DNA of 23,754 bases from contig JAEWYL010000237.1 in assembly GCA_023395675.1 (NCBI GenBank), positions 1 to 23,754 on the forward strand. The letters run 5' to 3'. Below, in pieces: positions 21,273-23,754 of this stretch. The stretch comes from Chloroflexota bacterium (GTDB taxonomy: Bacteria; Chloroflexota; Anaerolineae; Anaerolineales; UBA4823). Position numbers and translations under genes: made by a program. Below the pieces are notes generated by a model. The model searched no databases and was not told the origin of the DNA. It saw only the letters and a program-made list of their open reading frames with translations. Each line of letters begins with the position of its first letter. Position 1 is the stretch's first letter.

Positions 21273-22201
21273 GCGAGCTTCTCGTCTGCGGGCTGATCAA
21301 TATCGAGACCACCCTGCGAGTAGAAGGCTTCCCCATCCACTACTCCCCGGTGCGCTACCCCTTCTACGGCGTGAATTCCACCGTCTCGGGGGTGGGCTAT
21401 AATGTCGCCCGGGCCCTGCACCGCCTGGGCGACCGGGTAACCTTTCTGAGCCTGGTGGGCGCCGACCTGCCCGGGCGGGTGGCCCTGCAGGAGATCGAGG
21501 CGCAGGGGCTGGACACGGGCGGCGTCCTCCCCGTCCTGGAGCGCACCCCCCAGTCCGTCATCCTCTACGACGGTACCGGCGCCCGGCAGATCAACGTGGA
21601 CCTGAAGGATATCCAGGAGCGCGCCTACCCGCCCGAGCGCTTCGAGCCGGCCCTGGAGCGCTGCTCGCTGGCGGTGCTGTGCAACCTGAACCTCAGCCGC
21701 CCCTTCCTGAGGCGGGCGAAGCAGGCCGGGAAGCCGGTCGCCACCGACGTGCACACCCTCCACGACCTGGAGGACGAGTACAACCGCGACTACATGGCCG
21801 CGGCGGATATCCTCTTCATGAGCCACGAACGCCTCCCCTGCCCGCCCGAGGACTGGGCGCGGCGGGTCCTGGACCGCTACCCGGCGGAGATCCTGGTGAT
21901 CGGGCTGGGGGCGGAGGGGGCGCTGCTGGCGGTGCGTTCGGACCGCTTCCTGGAACGCTTCCCGGCGGTGCAGGTGCGCCCGGTGGTGAGCGCCATCGGG
22001 GCCGGGGACGCGCTTTTCTCCTGTTTCGTCCACAGCTACGCCCGCAGCGGCGATCCCTATGCCAGCCTGCGGCGGGCCGTCCTCTACGCGGGCTACAAAA
22101 TCGGCGAGGAGGGCGCAGCCGAGGGTCTGCTGGACGAAGCCGGGCTGGAATCTTTGCTGGATGGAGAAAGAGATTGTTATAATACCGGGCATCAAGGATG
22201 A
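21269..22201 (+). CDS. PfkB/ribokinase-family carbohydrate kinase
   Basis: A 310-residue kinase of the PfkB fold, of normal length. GVGYNVARALHRLG (41-54) is the first family motif, with substrate-binding Gly and Asn, and SAIGAGDALFSCF (241-253) is the second, with catalytic base D247 and the GAGD anion hole. The family phosphorylates sugars, nucleosides or related alcohols using ATP; the residues do not let me name the substrate. It is the last gene of the OsmC-HD-PfkB unit, joined by an ATGA overlap. The first position of the usual DTxGAGD motif is Ser here, a tolerated variation. Its last 25 codons contain a candidate promoter for the following LuxR-Kelch gene. Confidence 0.92.
   Translation: MSELLVCGLINIETTLRVEGFPIHYSPVRYPFYGVNSTVSGVGYNVARALHRLGDRVTFLSLVGADLPGRVALQEIEAQGLDTGGVLPVLERTPQSVILYDGTGARQINVDLKDIQERAYPPERFEPALERCSLAVLCNLNLSRPFLRRAKQAGKPVATDVHTLHDLEDEYNRDYMAAADILFMSHERLPCPPEDWARRVLDRYPAEILVIGLGAEGALLAVRSDRFLERFPAVQVRPVVSAIGAGDALFSCFVHSYARSGDPYASLRRAVLYAGYKIGEEGAAEGLLDEAGLESLLDGERDCYNTGHQG
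22154..22183 (+). promoter_or_regulatory. Extended -10 promoter candidate for the LuxR-Kelch gene
   Basis: TGTTATAAT (22175-22183) is a perfect extended -10 element within the 3' end of the PfkB gene. TTGCTG (22154-22159) lies 18 bases upstream as a partial -35. Predicted transcription would begin near 22190 and give a leader of about 108 bases before the LuxR-Kelch ATG. Its place inside coding DNA of otherwise high GC makes chance less likely. Confidence 0.5.
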
Positions 22202-22297
22202 AACCATTGAACCTTTCGACCTCTGCGCAGGCGGGGCCCCTGCTCCCCTGCAGTCTGATAATCCCGGGCCAACGCGGCCGCACCCACGAACCGGCAT

Positions 22298-23617
22298 ATG
22301 ACTGAGCAAACCGAACTGAGCGAAAGAGAACTCGAGATTCTCCGGCTGGTAGCCACTGGAGCCAGTAATAAGGAAATTGCCCAGCAGCTCTATATCAGTC
22401 CAAATACGGTTAAAGTTCACCTCAAGAATATTTTCTCGAAAATTGGGGCGGCTTCGCGCACCGAGGCGGCTATGTACGTCGTCCAGCAGGGCCTGTTCCA
22501 GCCCGGAACTGGGGGAGAGGCGGAATCCGGGCCGCTGGAAGCAGGGGCCGCTGCGCCGGCGTTGGAGAAACCCGAACGCCCCTGGGGCGCGGCCGCCGGT
22601 TGGGCGGTGGCCGCCGCCCTGCTGCTCTTTACCCTGGTTGGGATCCTGATCTTCCGGCAGCAGCCCCGCCCGGCGGGCACGCCCTCGCCCCAGAGCTCTG
22701 CCGAGGCCCCGCGCTGGAACGCGCGCGCCTCCCTGGCCGCCCCCCGCGCCGGGCTGGCGCTGGCGGTGTACGGGGAGCGGCTCTACGCCCTGGCGGGGGA
22801 GGCGGCGCAGGAGGTCAGCGGGGCGACCGAGCGCTACGATCCGGACGGCGACCGCTGGGAAGCCCTGGCGCCGAAGCCGCTGCCGGTCGCCGACGTGAGC
22901 GCGGCGGTGCTGGGCGGCAAGATCTACCTCCCCGGAGGCCGCACCGCCGGCGGGGGCGTGACCGGCGTCATGGAGATCTACGACCCGCTGGAGGACCGCT
23001 GGTCGCAGGGCCCCAGCCTGCCCGCCCCGCTCAGCGCCTACGCCCTGGCTGTATTCGAGGGGAAGATCTACCTGTTCGGCGGCTGGGACGGGCGCTCCTA
23101 CCTGGACAGCGTCTACGAGTACGATCCGGGGCTGGAGCGCTGGGAAGAACGGGCCCCCATGCCCACCGCCCGCGGTTTCGCCGGGGCGGCCGCGGCGGGG
23201 CGCACCCTCTACCTGATCGGCGGCCTGAACGAGGCCGGCGCCCTGGACGTGAACGAGGCCTACCAGCCCGACCTGGACGACGGCAGCCAGGACCCCTGGC
23301 AGGCGCTCTCCCCCCTGCCGCAGGCGCGCTACGCTTTTGGGATCGCCTCCATCGCCGACACCATCCCGGTGCTGGGCGGCAAGGGGGAGGGCCTGGAGGA
23401 GAACCCGGCCCTGCTCTACCGCCCGGACAGCGACGAATGGCAGCAGTTCGCCGCGCCGCAGGCGCCGCTCGGCGCCGGGCTGCGGCTGGCCGCCTCCGGG
23501 CCCTACCTCTACCTGCTGGGCGGCATGCTCGAAAGCCCCCAGGGGGAGACGGTCTCGGGGGAGCTGTACGTCTACCGGGCCTTCTACACCCTCTCGTTCC
23601 CGGTGATTGAGAAATAG
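22298..23617 (+). CDS. Transmembrane LuxR-type HTH regulator with Kelch-repeat ectodomain
   Basis: A 439-residue one-component regulator candidate. Residues 5-62 form a LuxR/FixJ-type helix-turn-helix (LSERELEILRLVATGASNKE, then ISPNTVKVHLKNIFSKIG). A disordered linker (about 67-95) leads to one membrane helix (about 98-120), after which residues 139-439 form six Kelch repeats, each with a GG-type turn and a closing Tyr-Asp-Pro...Trp (for example IYLFGGWDGRSYLDSVYEYD). Six repeats suggest a complete six-bladed propeller. The HTH should lie in the cytoplasm and the Kelch part outside, so an external ligand or surface glycan could control DNA binding directly, as in ToxR- or CadC-like proteins. 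No signal peptide or receiver domain is present. The ATG at 22298 has no clear Shine-Dalgarno sequence. The binding partner and target genes are unknown. Confidence 0.9.
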   Translation: MTEQTELSERELEILRLVATGASNKEIAQQLYISPNTVKVHLKNIFSKIGAASRTEAAMYVVQQGLFQPGTGGEAESGPLEAGAAAPALEKPERPWGAAAGWAVAAALLLFTLVGILIFRQQPRPAGTPSPQSSAEAPRWNARASLAAPRAGLALAVYGERLYALAGEAAQEVSGATERYDPDGDRWEALAPKPLPVADVSAAVLGGKIYLPGGRTAGGGVTGVMEIYDPLEDRWSQGPSLPAPLSAYALAVFEGKIYLFGGWDGRSYLDSVYEYDPGLERWEERAPMPTARGFAGAAAAGRTLYLIGGLNEAGALDVNEAYQPDLDDGSQDPWQALSPLPQARYAFGIASIADTIPVLGGKGEGLEENPALLYRPDSDEWQQFAAPQAPLGAGLRLAASGPYLYLLGGMLESPQGETVSGELYVYRAFYTLSFPVIEK

Positions 23618-23718
23618 GGCGAAGCGCCTGAATACCGCCGGCGGTTGAGGCCGCAGGCCTGCAATAAATGAGCCCGGTCCGTTCACCGCAGGCCGCAGCC
23701 TGACGCCTTAAAGCTGAG
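23618..23718. other. Intergenic DNA with palindromes after the LuxR-Kelch gene
   Basis: ACCGCCGGCGGT (23634-23645) is a perfect 12-bp palindrome and GCAGGCCTGC (23653-23662) a perfect 10-bp one. Neither has a loop or T-run, so a terminator is not convincing. No promoter for the possible next gene was recognised. Confidence 0.4.
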
Positions 23719-23754
23719 ATGCCAATGAACAAAAAGTGGGGGCGCGGAGTGGGC
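23719..23754 (+). CDS. Possible start of a gene running off the right edge
   Basis: Two in-frame ATGs (23719 and 23725) open a frame reading MPMNKKWGRGVG up to the window end. A Lys-rich start is usual for a bacterial gene beginning with a signal or membrane segment, but only 12 codons are seen and the ribosome-binding site is weak. This may be chance. Confidence 0.25.
   Translation, partial: MPMNKKWGRGVG

Overview
The window is GC-rich DNA, dense in genes, and most likely comes from a free-living bacterium of the Chloroflexota, probably class Anaerolineae. This placement is inference. It rests on the row of large membrane-anchored tandem-GAF proteins that all end in the same C-terminal tail, a protein style I associate with that class, and on the mixture of NYN, AlaX, MoxR/DUF58/DUF4129 and Kelch-LuxR genes. 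No rRNA or tRNA gene, CRISPR array, transposase or phage gene was seen.

Left third (1-9174, minus strand): one tightly packed operon of at least six genes, every one overlapping the next. In transcription order it holds a 6-TM tandem-GAF protein (7285-9174), a second 6-TM tandem-GAF protein (5627-7288), a dCACHE-HAMP-GAF-GAF receptor (3256-5640), a second TM-HAMP-GAF-GAF receptor (1385-3259), a ParA/MinD-type ATPase (603-1388) and a PAS-domain protein that runs off the left edge (1-634). None of the complete proteins shows a kinase, cyclase, phosphodiesterase or chemoreceptor output domain. The operon reads as four membrane sensors co-produced with a ParA-type positioning ATPase. A candidate promoter with a perfect dyad in its spacer lies at 9227-9254.

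Middle left (9175-11496): a noncoding stretch with three strong inverted repeats, an orphan single-domain response regulator (9682-10146, minus) and an AlaX-type trans-editing hydrolase for mischarged tRNA-Ala (10333-11067, minus). A divergent intergenic region then leads to the plus-strand genes.

Middle (11497-16546, plus): a membrane-anchored alpha/beta hydrolase, then the classic MoxR ATPase - DUF58 - DUF4129 set, in which the DUF4129 membrane protein lacks the usual transglutaminase domain. The set ends at a 225-bp block of nested palindromes bracketed by an exact 17-bp direct repeat (16547-16771).

Right (16823-23754, plus): an HDAC/AcuC-family deacetylase, a NYN-ribonuclease/LOTUS-type protein with an unassigned C-terminal half, a strong hairpin, then a translationally coupled trio of OsmC-type peroxidase, small HD alarmone-hydrolase-like protein and PfkB sugar kinase. 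A candidate extended -10 promoter inside the end of pfkB probably drives the last complete gene, a LuxR-type HTH joined through one membrane helix to a six-repeat Kelch propeller. A possible gene start lies at the extreme right edge.

The two most interesting items are the multi-GAF/ParA/PAS operon and the LuxR-TM-Kelch one-component regulator.
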